In this document: positions 52,967-60,226 of the stretch, piece by piece
Layout of the letters: every line of letters begins with the position of its first letter
Numbering within the stretch: the stretch's first letter is position 1
Assembly (NCBI RefSeq): GCF_037041345.1
Contig: NZ_CP146287.1
Span: forward strand, 623,501-687,500
Length of the DNA: 64,000 bases
Direction: 5' to 3'
DNA from: Abiotrophia defectiva ATCC 49176
Lineage (GTDB): Bacteria > Bacillota > Bacilli > Lactobacillales > Aerococcaceae
Position numbers and translations under genes: made by a program
Notes under the pieces: model-generated
Told to the model about the DNA's origin: nothing
Databases searched by the model: none
What the model saw: the letters and a program-made list of their open reading frames with translations, nothing else

Positions 52967-52995
52967 TTGTCATTGGCTCCAAAAAAGTGTATACT
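52967..52995 (+). promoter_or_regulatory. Promoter of the PlcR-like regulator
   Basis: TTGTCA (52967-52972) and TATACT (52990-52995), spacer 17 bp. Confidence 0.7.
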
Positions 52996-53021
52996 AGTAA
53001 GTGAATCAAGGGGGTAAGGTG

Positions 53022-53873
53022 ATGAAGGAAGTTATCGCTCATCTTATTAAGACTAAACGTCAAGCTCAGGGGATGACACAACGTGCTTTGGCTCAGGGGA
53101 TTTGCACCCAGGCGGTTATCAGTAAGATTGAAAAGGGCACCGTCATGCCATCGGTTGAATTATTCGCTAAACTAAGTAGTCGACTGGCTTTAAGCCAAGA
53201 GGAAATCAATCAACTATTTCATGTGCGTAATCTAGCCCAACAAACCATTTTCAACCAAGAGATGCGACGGATTTTGGAGCAGCGAGATTATAAGGCCTTA
53301 GAGGTGGTCCTAAACCGTCTCGACCCGACGCAATTAGCGGGGGATGATGTCTATTATTATCAGTGGTTGCAGGCAGTTAATGACTATTCCTTAAGTCAGG
53401 ATGTTGAAAGCTACCGTTCACGCTTGATGAAGCTTTTGGATCAAGTGGCGGGTCTGCCGGCGCTCTATTGCCAAGTGCTAGCAAGCATGGGCTTATTGAA
53501 TATGGATTTAGAAGCCTATCAAGTAGCGCGTTCTTACTATGAATCGATACTGGTTCGATTAGATAGCTTAGAAGATTGTCGTTTCAAAATGCGAGTCTAT
53601 TATCGTTTAGCAGAGATTTGCTTAGCCATGAATGATCAGGAGGCAGCCTATCACTATTATTCTGAGGCTTTGGAAGTAGCCAAAGCGGCGGAATCCTTCT
53701 ATCTCTTAGGTCTAACTTATCTTGGTCTGACAAAACTCTTAGAAAATCAAGTCATGATAGAGGAGGCAAGAATTGCTTGTCAAAAGGCACTACAAGTCTT
53801 TGAATTGGAAGGGGCAGAATCCGGCGCCAATCAGGCGCGTTGGGTCCTCAATCGACTCAAGAACCAAAATTAA
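53022..53873 (+). CDS. XRE-TPR transcriptional regulator (PlcR/RNPP-like)
   Basis: This is a 283-residue protein. Residues ~1-65 are an XRE helix-turn-helix (IKTKRQAQGMTQRALAQGIC, TQAVISKIEKGTVMP). The rest is a helical repeat array of TPR type (YYQWLQAVNDY, YYRLAEICLAMNDQEAAYHY, YYSEALEVAK). This layout is that of RNPP regulators (PlcR, Rgg-like) that bind small secreted peptides. ATG 53022 follows aagggggtaagg. It is divergent from the ABC operon, whose promoter it may control. No peptide gene was recognised next to it. Confidence 0.82.
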   Translation: MKEVIAHLIKTKRQAQGMTQRALAQGICTQAVISKIEKGTVMPSVELFAKLSSRLALSQEEINQLFHVRNLAQQTIFNQEMRRILEQRDYKALEVVLNRLDPTQLAGDDVYYYQWLQAVNDYSLSQDVESYRSRLMKLLDQVAGLPALYCQVLASMGLLNMDLEAYQVARSYYESILVRLDSLEDCRFKMRVYYRLAEICLAMNDQEAAYHYYSEALEVAKAAESFYLLGLTYLGLTKLLENQVMIEEARIACQKALQVFELEGAESGANQARWVLNRLKNQN

Positions 53874-53904
53874 AAATAGAATAGTTAGCTCAGCGCAATT
53901 TATA

Positions 53905-53937
53905 GGGACGGAACTAAGCTTCCGTCCTTATTTTATT
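53905..53937 (+). terminator. Terminator of the regulator gene
   Basis: ggacggaa (53906-53913) pairs with ttccgtcc (53920-53927), followed by ttatttta. Confidence 0.82.
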
Positions 53938-54014
53938 ACGGAGATTTACATTCTGAATGCGATGTAAGCGGCTAAAAAAATGGCTTGGGAAGGTCCAAAA
54001 AAAGATTGAAATAC

Positions 54015-54115
54015 GCACAATCTAGCTCATGCAGTTAACAAAAGTTAACAAGTTGTGCGATTTTACCGGAAAAAATTAAAATCATCTTGAAAATTCGTGA
54101 AGATGGGAATATGAT
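54015..54115 (+). promoter_or_regulatory. Promoter with nested inverted repeats
   Basis: TTGAAA (54087-54092) and TATGAT (54110-54115) have a 17-bp spacer. Upstream, cgcacaa and ttgtgcg (about 54015-54060) enclose two GTTAAC palindromes separated by AAAA. This looks like an operator for the small HTH gene or another regulator. Confidence 0.55.
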
Positions 54116-54168
54116 GTAGTTGTAAACCTTTTCTTAAAGGTAATACAAGTCAGAAAGGAGGGATTACA

Positions 54169-54453
54169 ATGGCAGACTATCGCGCTAACAGCGATGAGGA
54201 TTATGATGCTGGCTTCCTGATCCAATTGATTGAGGCAGATTATGGTAGCCAGAAGGAACGGGCCCAACGTTATGGGATTGACCGCTCCCTCTTAAACCGC
54301 ATTATCTGCGGCCACTATAAGCCGCGGCGACGCGTGGCCTTGCGTTTGGCCCTGGGTCTCAATCTGGATAATGACGCCTTCGTTCGTATCTTCTACCACC
54401 AATTATGGTTGCGTGAGCATCCTGAAGCGGCAGAAGACAGCAGTCGACGCTGA
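54169..54453 (+). CDS. Small helix-turn-helix protein
   Basis: This 94-residue protein has a likely DNA-binding core (GSQKERAQRYGIDRSLLNRI, ICGHYKPRRRVALRLALGLN) resembling a compact XRE fold, with an acidic start and a basic end. The ribosome site is aaaggaggg. It opens a group with the DnaD-like gene and the sigma factor. It may be a phage- or plasmid-type regulator; no close family recognised. Confidence 0.6.
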   Translation: MADYRANSDEDYDAGFLIQLIEADYGSQKERAQRYGIDRSLLNRIICGHYKPRRRVALRLALGLNLDNDAFVRIFYHQLWLREHPEAAEDSSRR

Positions 54454-54565
54454 TTCCATCATTTCAGAGAAGATATCGAGCCGTGACCCGGTGGCCACGT
54501 CCTCAACTAGCCAAGCGGCTGGCGCTCGATAGCAAGCACAGTTGTCACCTATAGGGGGAATACTT

Positions 54566-54982
54566 ATGGCAACGAATGTTAACAAAAATACAAACAAAGC
54601 AAATTCTCTGTCACCACAAGATGTCCAAACGGTCCTAGCGGCCCTCATGAAATTGGCCAGCGACCGTCCCGCCCTGGAGAGCCGGCCAGAACCAGTTATT
54701 CTACCGGCCGTCGCCGAAGGCCTGGCTTCTATTCGCCGTCAGTGCCTGAGGGACTGGTTGGGCGGACCTCAAGCCCCAGCCTATCTCAATGAAGGGCTGC
54801 GTTACCGACTCTTCCACCAGGCCCAACGCGACTTCAAACTCCAGTTCGAGGTCAGTCGCTTCGACATGATCCGCCAAGGCGACAAGCAAGCTGCCCTGGA
54901 TTTCTGGGCCAAATGGCAACCTGCCACTGCCCTGCGTCAGGCCATCCAAGCCTGCAATGAGAGAGAGGGGCAGGACCTATGA
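54566..54982 (+). CDS. Hypothetical protein upstream of the DnaD-like gene
   Basis: This 138-residue, helix-rich protein is not recognised. ATG 54566 follows taggggga; a start at 54542 overlaps that site. It contains LSPQDVQTVLAALMKLASDR and AQRDFKLQFEVSRFDMIRQG. Its end overlaps the next gene by four bases (ATGA), so the two are coupled, suggesting a joint role in replication or its control. Confidence 0.6.
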   Translation: MATNVNKNTNKANSLSPQDVQTVLAALMKLASDRPALESRPEPVILPAVAEGLASIRRQCLRDWLGGPQAPAYLNEGLRYRLFHQAQRDFKLQFEVSRFDMIRQGDKQAALDFWAKWQPATALRQAIQACNEREGQDL

Positions 54983-56115
54983 GCCTCAAACGCGTCGTCG
55001 ATACCCGCTTCTGGAATCAAGTAGACGTTATGGAACGCTATTCCTCCCAGGACAAGCTCTTTGCCTTATATCTCATGACCTGTCCGCGTTCGACACAGCT
55101 GGGCATCTATTCTCTGCCTAAGCGGGTCATTGCCTTCGATATGAGTTTGGACGATGACCAGGTGGGACAGCTCCTGGCCCGCTTTCAAGACGATTATCAG
55201 GTCATCGCCTATTCCGACCAGACCCAGGAAGTGGCCATTCTGGACTTTCTCACCTATAGCCTAGTCAAAGGCGGCCAGCCGGTCGAGCGCCTGCTGCGCA
55301 ACCAGGCCGAAGATGTCCGCGATAGCCAACTTCTAGTCAAGGTCTTCCAGCACCTAGCTAATTATTATGAGCACAGCCACCGCCTAATCGACCAGCTGTC
55401 CCAGGAGGTCCTAGCCACCGAACTTAAGCGCCGCCAGGAGTTAGGCAGTGAGGGGGAAGGGGTGACTAGTTTGAGTCAGGGGACGCAGTTAGGCAGCTTG
55501 AGTCAGGGGACTCATGGGGATTCAAGCCGCCTAGGCTCTAGTGACCTCCATAATCAAGATCCTAATCAGAAAGACAATCAGATTCATAAAGAGAATCAGA
55601 GTCATAATCACAAACAGAATCAGAATCATAATTCGGCGTCCAAGCTGGACCCTGATTCGGAGGGCAAATCACTAGCCAGTCAGTTCATGACTGATTCAGA
55701 CCTGACAAAGGGACGCAACAGCGAATCAGCCTTAAGCCTGTCAATGATTAGCTTGGATAGCGCCGCTAGCCAGCAACCCTTTGGACAGGCCATCAAGCTA
55801 CCAGACCAGAGCTTCAGCCAGACCCTAGCCCGGGCCCAGTCCCTGACCAGTAAGCCAGGCCAGTCTCAGGCGGGCCTTAGCCAGCAGACCATGGATCAAT
55901 TCGTCCGGGTGGAGCGCGACATGGCCAAGCTACGGCCCTTTTATGAGCGCTACTTTGGGCCCATGACTGGGGCGGAAAGCTTGCAATTTCGGAACTGGCT
56001 GGATAAGATTGGTTATTGGCCCGTCATTGAAGCCATCGAGCAGGCCCATCGTCGCCAGGCCAAGAAGCCCTTTGCCTATATTAGCACCATCTGCCAGCAG
56101 GCCAGCAAGGTCTAG
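54979..56115 (+). CDS. DnaD-like replication initiation protein
   Basis: This is a 378-residue protein. The N-terminal ~120 residues (DTRFWNQVDVMERYSSQDKL, FALYLMTCPRSTQLGIY, ILDFLTYSLVKGG) fit the winged-helix domain of phage/DnaD replisome organisers. A low-complexity linker rich in Asn/His/Gln (residues ~180-225) separates it from a C-terminal DnaD-type domain (FYERYFGPMTGAESLQFRNW, AKKPFAYISTI). Such proteins load the helicase in phages and plasmids. The gene may be a domesticated phage gene. Confidence 0.72.
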   Translation: MSLKRVVDTRFWNQVDVMERYSSQDKLFALYLMTCPRSTQLGIYSLPKRVIAFDMSLDDDQVGQLLARFQDDYQVIAYSDQTQEVAILDFLTYSLVKGGQPVERLLRNQAEDVRDSQLLVKVFQHLANYYEHSHRLIDQLSQEVLATELKRRQELGSEGEGVTSLSQGTQLGSLSQGTHGDSSRLGSSDLHNQDPNQKDNQIHKENQSHNHKQNQNHNSASKLDPDSEGKSLASQFMTDSDLTKGRNSESALSLSMISLDSAASQQPFGQAIKLPDQSFSQTLARAQSLTSKPGQSQAGLSQQTMDQFVRVERDMAKLRPFYERYFGPMTGAESLQFRNWLDKIGYWPVIEAIEQAHRRQAKKPFAYISTICQQASKV

Positions 56116-56195
56116 CGCACCCTCGGCATCCACTATGAGGAGGGGAAATCAGGTCCCGTAGCTCCAGGCCGACGGACCTTTCCAGACAAATCAAA

Positions 56196-56224
56196 ACAAC
56201 CGCCTGCGTCAACAAGCGGTTGTT
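56196..56224 (+). terminator. Hairpin after the DnaD-like gene
   Basis: acaaccgc (56196-56203) pairs with gcggttgt (56216-56223) without a T tract. The rest of the 284-bp gap before the sigma factor gene shows no gene. Confidence 0.45.
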
Positions 56225-56399
56225 CAGTCGAACTAGTGGGGTCAGTCTTAGTTTAACACAGGACGCGCCCCAATAGGTGACTGATTAAGCACAATTATCA
56301 TGGCGCCTGACTAGCCTTGCCCAGGCTTGGCCTCATCCCTTAGGGTGAAATCGGGATGAGGAGTGTGGGCTGACTGGCGGCGCCCCAAGAGGTGAAACC

Positions 56400-57023
56400 A
56401 TGCTGACACAAGACCAGACGCTGGATCAAACAGCGCTCGTCGAACAGTATGGTGGGGTCATACACTATGTATTACATTCGCAAGGTTACTACCGCGGCCA
56501 TCCCGACTATGAGGACTTCTATCAGGAACTCTACCTCAAGCTCTGGGACCTGGCCCAGAAATTTAAGGGCCAGCCCCTAGAGGATCAGAGTCGCAGCCGC
56601 TTCGTTGGCTATGTTAAGCCGGCCCTGCGCTACTATCTCTGGGATTTGGCCCAGGCCGCTAGCCTCCGGCGCAGTCGCGAGCCCTTAGGTTTATTGGCAA
56701 ATGGCGGCGGGGCTGAGCCCGATTCGGAGCTGGTGGCTGATTTGCTGGCTCAGGATTTGAAACGGTCGGAGACGGGCGCCTGGCAAGCCCAGCAGGGCGG
56801 GACCCAGGAGTCTAGTCAGGGGGCGGACGCCTTCTTAGCTGTTGCTCGGTCGCGCTTGTCTGATAGAGAGGCAGACTTTCTGACTTTCTTGTTAGATCCG
56901 CGCCTGACCGATACCGCCAAAGCCCGCCAACTCGGCATCAGCCTCAGCTCCTACGACGACCGCCGCACCCGCCTAGCCACTAAGCTATGGGATCTGAAGG
57001 CTTTGTTGAAAGGGGAGGGGTAG
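56400..57023 (+). CDS. Sigma-70-family factor, ComX/SigH-like
   Basis: This 207-residue protein starts near a region-2-like segment (HPDYEDFYQELYLKLWDLAQ, FVGYVKPALRYYLWDLAQA). A variable acidic/Gln-rich insert follows, then a region-4-like C-terminus (LSDREADFLTFLLDPRLTDT, ARQLGISLSSYDDRRTRLA). The pattern is that of the small alternative sigma factors that drive competence genes in streptococci (ComX) and other Firmicutes (SigH). It lies between the DnaD-like gene and an AgrAC/ComDE-like system. Whether it controls competence is inference. Confidence 0.68.
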   Translation: MLTQDQTLDQTALVEQYGGVIHYVLHSQGYYRGHPDYEDFYQELYLKLWDLAQKFKGQPLEDQSRSRFVGYVKPALRYYLWDLAQAASLRRSREPLGLLANGGGAEPDSELVADLLAQDLKRSETGAWQAQQGGTQESSQGADAFLAVARSRLSDREADFLTFLLDPRLTDTAKARQLGISLSSYDDRRTRLATKLWDLKALLKGEG

Positions 57024-57073
57024 CGGCACGAACTTTTCGGGGCATTTATCCGGAATTCAGCCTTTTTCCGGGA

Positions 57074-57515
57074 AGCTAGTGGTCCACTCTTTAGAGTGGA
57101 CCACTAGCTCGCGCTTTTTCGAGGCATTTGCCGGAATTCAGCCATTTCCCGGGTAGCCAGTGGTCCACTCTTCAAAGTGGACCACTGGCTCGCGTTATTT
57201 CGAGGCAAAAGCCCGGAATTCTGCCTTTTTCCAGGTAGCTAGTGGTCCACTCTCCAAAGTGGACCACTGGCTCACGATATTTCGGGGCTTTTGCCTGATT
57301 TCTGCCTTTTTCCAGGAAGCTAGTGGACCACTCTTTCGAGTGGACCACTAGCTCGCGACTTTTCGGGGTTTTTGCCTGATTTCTGCCTTTTTCTGAGTAG
57401 CTAGTGGTCCACTCTTGAAAGTGGACCACTAGCTCACGCTTTTTCGGGACTTTTGCCGGAATTCCGCCTTTTTCTGAGTAGCTAGTGGACCACTCTTGAA
57501 AGTGGACCACTGGCT
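57074..57515 (-). repeat. Palindromic repeat cluster F (6 cores)
   Basis: Cores at 57074-57109, 57155-57190, 57237-57272, 57318-57353, 57399-57434 and 57480-57515 are 81-82 bp apart. Spacers (cgcgctttttcgaggcattt, gccggaattcagcc) are the reverse complement of the cluster C-E type, so this array is inverted like cluster B. Confidence 0.94.
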
Positions 57516-57555
57516 AGCCCCAAAACAAGGCACCAGCCCCCATCCCGCCCCAAAC

Positions 57556-57594
57556 AAAAAGCACTGCACCCCTTGATGGGGTGCAGTGCTTTTG
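57556..57594 (-). terminator. Bidirectional terminator of the two-component operon
   Basis: aaaaagcactgcacccc (57556-57572) pairs with ggggtgcagtgctttt (57578-57593), with A and T runs on both sides. Confidence 0.9.
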
Positions 57595-57604
57595 CTTTAT
57601 TTGC

Positions 57605-58375
57605 CTATAGTATCTGTGGCTTGATATTGCGCACCTTGAGGGCGCGGATGACGCGGCCGTACTGGCGTTGGGCGATGCCTAGGGAGTAGCCGCCTTCCAC
57701 TGTCAGGGTGTGCAGCATGGGATTGTAGCTGACCACCTTGTCCAGGTTAACAATTTCAGAGCGGCTAATGGCCATGAAGGGTTCAGCCAGCTCATCGACT
57801 AGTTCTTTCATCGAATGGTAGAACTGATAGCGGGCATTGACGCCGACCACCTCAACGGTATGGGCCTGGGGAAGGGTGGCGAAGAAGCGAATCTTATCGT
57901 AGCTGAGGCTAATCTGGCTCTTACCTTGCTTGAAGGTGAAGACTTGCTTGGCCTGGCCATTGAGACTGCGCCAGTTGTTGATAGTGTCTAGGCACTCCTT
58001 GACGCGTTGGGACATGTCGTCCATGTCATCCTTAGGAATGAAATCCAAAGCCTGAACCTTATAGCGCAGGGACAGGGGCAGGTAGTCTTCCTTGGTCGTA
58101 ACGAAAATAATCTTAGCGCCATCGTCATATTGGCGGATCTGCCGCGCAATATCCATACCAGTAAGCTCATGCTGCAGGTCAATATCCAGGAAGAAGACGG
58201 CATTTCCCCGCCGATTGGTCCAGCTATTCAGGAGCTTGTCCGGGTCACCTGTCACACAGGCCAACTCCATGGGATAATCTTCAATCATGACATAGCGTTC
58301 AATCAGATCCGCTAGCCACTGGCGCTGCTTGGGGTTGTCCTCGCAAATATAGATTGGGAATTTGAAGTCTGTCAT
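57605..58375 (-). CDS. LytTR response regulator (AgrA/ComE type)
   Basis: This is a 256-residue regulator. The receiver domain has the phosphoacceptor Asp in AVFFLDIDLQHELTG and the switch and Lys in IIFVTTKEDY and VQALDFIPKDD. The C-terminal LytTR domain contains FATLPQAHTVEVVG, FMAISRSEIVNLDKVVSYNP and YGRVIRALK. LytTR proteins bind pairs of short direct repeats about two helical turns apart. An array of that type lies upstream of the operon, and the start overlaps the kinase gene by four bases. Confidence 0.94.
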   Translation of the reverse strand: MTDFKFPIYICEDNPKQRQWLADLIERYVMIEDYPMELACVTGDPDKLLNSWTNRRGNAVFFLDIDLQHELTGMDIARQIRQYDDGAKIIFVTTKEDYLPLSLRYKVQALDFIPKDDMDDMSQRVKECLDTINNWRSLNGQAKQVFTFKQGKSQISLSYDKIRFFATLPQAHTVEVVGVNARYQFYHSMKELVDELAEPFMAISRSEIVNLDKVVSYNPMLHTLTVEGGYSLGIAQRQYGRVIRALKVRNIKPQIL

Positions 58376-59685
58376 GGGACTAGCAACTCCTTCCGAATGA
58401 GTAAATGTTGGGTGAAGCGTTCGTTAGCAAATTGAGTGGTCAGTTGGAACTGACTTTCTCGCGCTAATTCTAAGGCGTTGCTCAGGCCCAACCCTCGGCC
58501 ACTGCCCTTAGTGGAGTAGCCGGCTTCCAGGAGCTTGTTGAGGTCACCTGGGTCTTCTTGGCAGTCATTTTCAATAATCAGGTGAACATCGCCAAGGTCT
58601 TCGAAGACCGCCAAGGTCAGCTTGCCACCCTCCTGATTGCTTAGGGCTTCAATGGCATTGTCCAAGAGAATCCCGATAATACGCACCAAGTAGATGGGAT
58701 TGCGCTCAACATTGAGGTGGAGGTCATCTGGCACTTCAATGCTGAGGTCTATGCCATTAGTCCCGGCAAAGGCCAACTTGGTGAAGAGCAGATTGCGGAC
58801 ATCCGGACTTTGAATCTTGGACAGACGACTGAGTTCTAGGCCTAGCTGGTCGGTCATGACTTGGGTGGGTTGGATATGCTGATGGAAATAATTCGCCAGC
58901 CCCTGCCATTCCTGGTCGCGAATGTAGCCTTCCAGAGTTAGCAGAATATTCTTATAGTCATGACGAAACTTGCGCATCTCCTGGTACTGATCCGCCATCA
59001 TGCTAGAGAAGGCCTGACTCACCTTAAACTGCTCCTTCTCACGGGCGACTTCTTGGGATTGGTTCATAGCATGGTTGAAGAAAACAATGGATAAAATAGA
59101 TAAGATAGGCAAGACCACGAAGGGGCTGAAATGAAGAAGCGTCTGAGCTGGACTTGCGTCATACATTTCGGTAATGGTTAGGGCCAAATCGCTATAAATA
59201 AAGAAGAAGTAAAGAGAAAGCTGAATCGGGATAATCCAGAAACTGAGCCGATTGAACTGGTTCTGACAATACTTATAAAAGGACATTTCAAGGCGAGTCA
59301 ACAAGATAATAAGAATGAGCGAGATGATGAGAGAAACGATAAGCTCAGTTTCGATAGATTCTATCTGGATATTTGAGAGAAAGAAGTCCTGAATAAAACC
59401 ATCGAGTTTGAGGTTGATATAGGGGAGCGTAGCAAAAATGGTCGCTTTTACCATGGCATTGGTCTTATCATCACTAGGCTCGATTAGGGCGCCAGTCAGC
59501 AAAACAACAAATATAACTAGCTGCGAAACATAGGTAGGAAAACCAAAGATAGAAAATGAATAAGAAATCAAAATCACTGCCATGCTATAAAAAAAGGACA
59601 TAGGCCAATTTTTAAGAGGATTTCGCTGAGCAAATATACCGATTAGTGTGTGGTAAGATTCACTTAGATTGATAAGAAGCTCCAT
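58372..59685 (-). CDS. Sensor histidine kinase (AgrC/ComD type)
   Basis: This is a 437-residue protein with six or seven N-terminal membrane helices (residues ~25-215), as in peptide-pheromone receptors. The phosphoacceptor motif is KFRHDYKNILLTLEGY, and the GHKL-type ATPase has VRIIGILLDNAIEAL and TKGSGRGLGLSNALELAR. It pairs with the LytTR regulator (4-bp overlap). The ligand is unknown; no agrB/agrD or comAB/comC genes are beside it in the window. Confidence 0.92.
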   Translation of the reverse strand: MELLINLSESYHTLIGIFAQRNPLKNWPMSFFYSMAVILISYSFSIFGFPTYVSQLVIFVVLLTGALIEPSDDKTNAMVKATIFATLPYINLKLDGFIQDFFLSNIQIESIETELIVSLIISLILIILLTRLEMSFYKYCQNQFNRLSFWIIPIQLSLYFFFIYSDLALTITEMYDASPAQTLLHFSPFVVLPILSILSIVFFNHAMNQSQEVAREKEQFKVSQAFSSMMADQYQEMRKFRHDYKNILLTLEGYIRDQEWQGLANYFHQHIQPTQVMTDQLGLELSRLSKIQSPDVRNLLFTKLAFAGTNGIDLSIEVPDDLHLNVERNPIYLVRIIGILLDNAIEALSNQEGGKLTLAVFEDLGDVHLIIENDCQEDPGDLNKLLEAGYSTKGSGRGLGLSNALELARESQFQLTTQFANERFTQHLLIRKELLVP

Positions 59686-59720
59686 AGAGTAGCTACCTCC
59701 ATTGAATAATCTAATAATAA

Positions 59721-59882
59721 GTCATCGAAAATGACGAAAAAACTATCGAAAATGACGAGTAGTCATCGAAAATGATGGACAAAACGTCGAAAATGATGAC
59801 TTGTCATCGAAAATGATGTTTTGAACATCGCTTTTGATGTTTTGCAATCGAAAATGACGATTTCAACATCGATTTTGAAGAC
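59721..59882. promoter_or_regulatory. Array of eight phased LytTR-type operator repeats
   Basis: The motif tcgaaaatgaYg (with variants tcgcttttgatg and tcgattttgaag) starts at 59725, 59746, 59766, 59787, 59807, 59828, 59848 and 59869. Spacing alternates 21 and 20 bp, two turns of DNA. The array lies between the kinase gene (minus strand) and the small peptide gene (plus strand), ending about 25 bp before an AT-rich -10-like region (tattatatag, 59905-59914). It is most likely bound by the adjacent response regulator. Confidence 0.85.
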
Positions 59883-59943
59883 TTCGAACAATTTCTGATA
59901 GTTCTATTATATAGTTAATTTAGTCAAAGAACAAGGAGTGATT

Positions 59944-60183
59944 ATGACAATGAAAAAAACAGTACTACTCGCATTGTTGGGGCTTCAACTGTTAGCTGTA
60001 AGTAACATATCAGCTCATGAGTTGAATCATCCTAATACAGAAAATGAAGTTGGATATACATCATTTTTTAAGATGCCATATCGAAGAATTTTTAAGAACT
60101 ATCCGCCATCTAAATATGGCGGAATGAGACTAGTACTAGTTAAAAGATGTGGAGATGGGGGATACTACGGGACATACATTTAA
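59944..60183 (+). CDS. Small secreted peptide, possible bacteriocin-like or signal product
   Basis: This 79-residue ORF starts at ATG 59944, seven bases after aaggag. A clear Sec signal (KKTVLLALLGLQLLAVSNIS, cut after SAHE-type sequence) leaves a mature part of about 55 residues that is basic and aromatic. It contains FFKMPYRRIFKNYPPSKYGG and ends RCGDGGYYGTYI, with a single Cys. There is no double-glycine leader or modification gene nearby. It is the first gene after the operator array, hence probably the most strongly regulated product. No family recognised. Confidence 0.65.
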   Translation: MTMKKTVLLALLGLQLLAVSNISAHELNHPNTENEVGYTSFFKMPYRRIFKNYPPSKYGGMRLVLVKRCGDGGYYGTYI

Positions 60184-60226
60184 CATTTTATATTATAGCT
60201 AAAATAAATATAGAGGAGAAAAGAAA

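Noticed and set aside
52893-53081. 62-codon minus-strand ORF in the regulator/ABC gap as a pheromone gene
   Set aside because: It overlaps the regulator's start and promoter, has no ribosome site and lacks a signal-peptide-like start.
32513-57515. The palindrome arrays as CRISPR arrays (36-bp repeats, 45-bp spacers)
   Set aside because: Spacers are almost the same within and between clusters, repeats are full palindromes, and there are no cas genes nearby.
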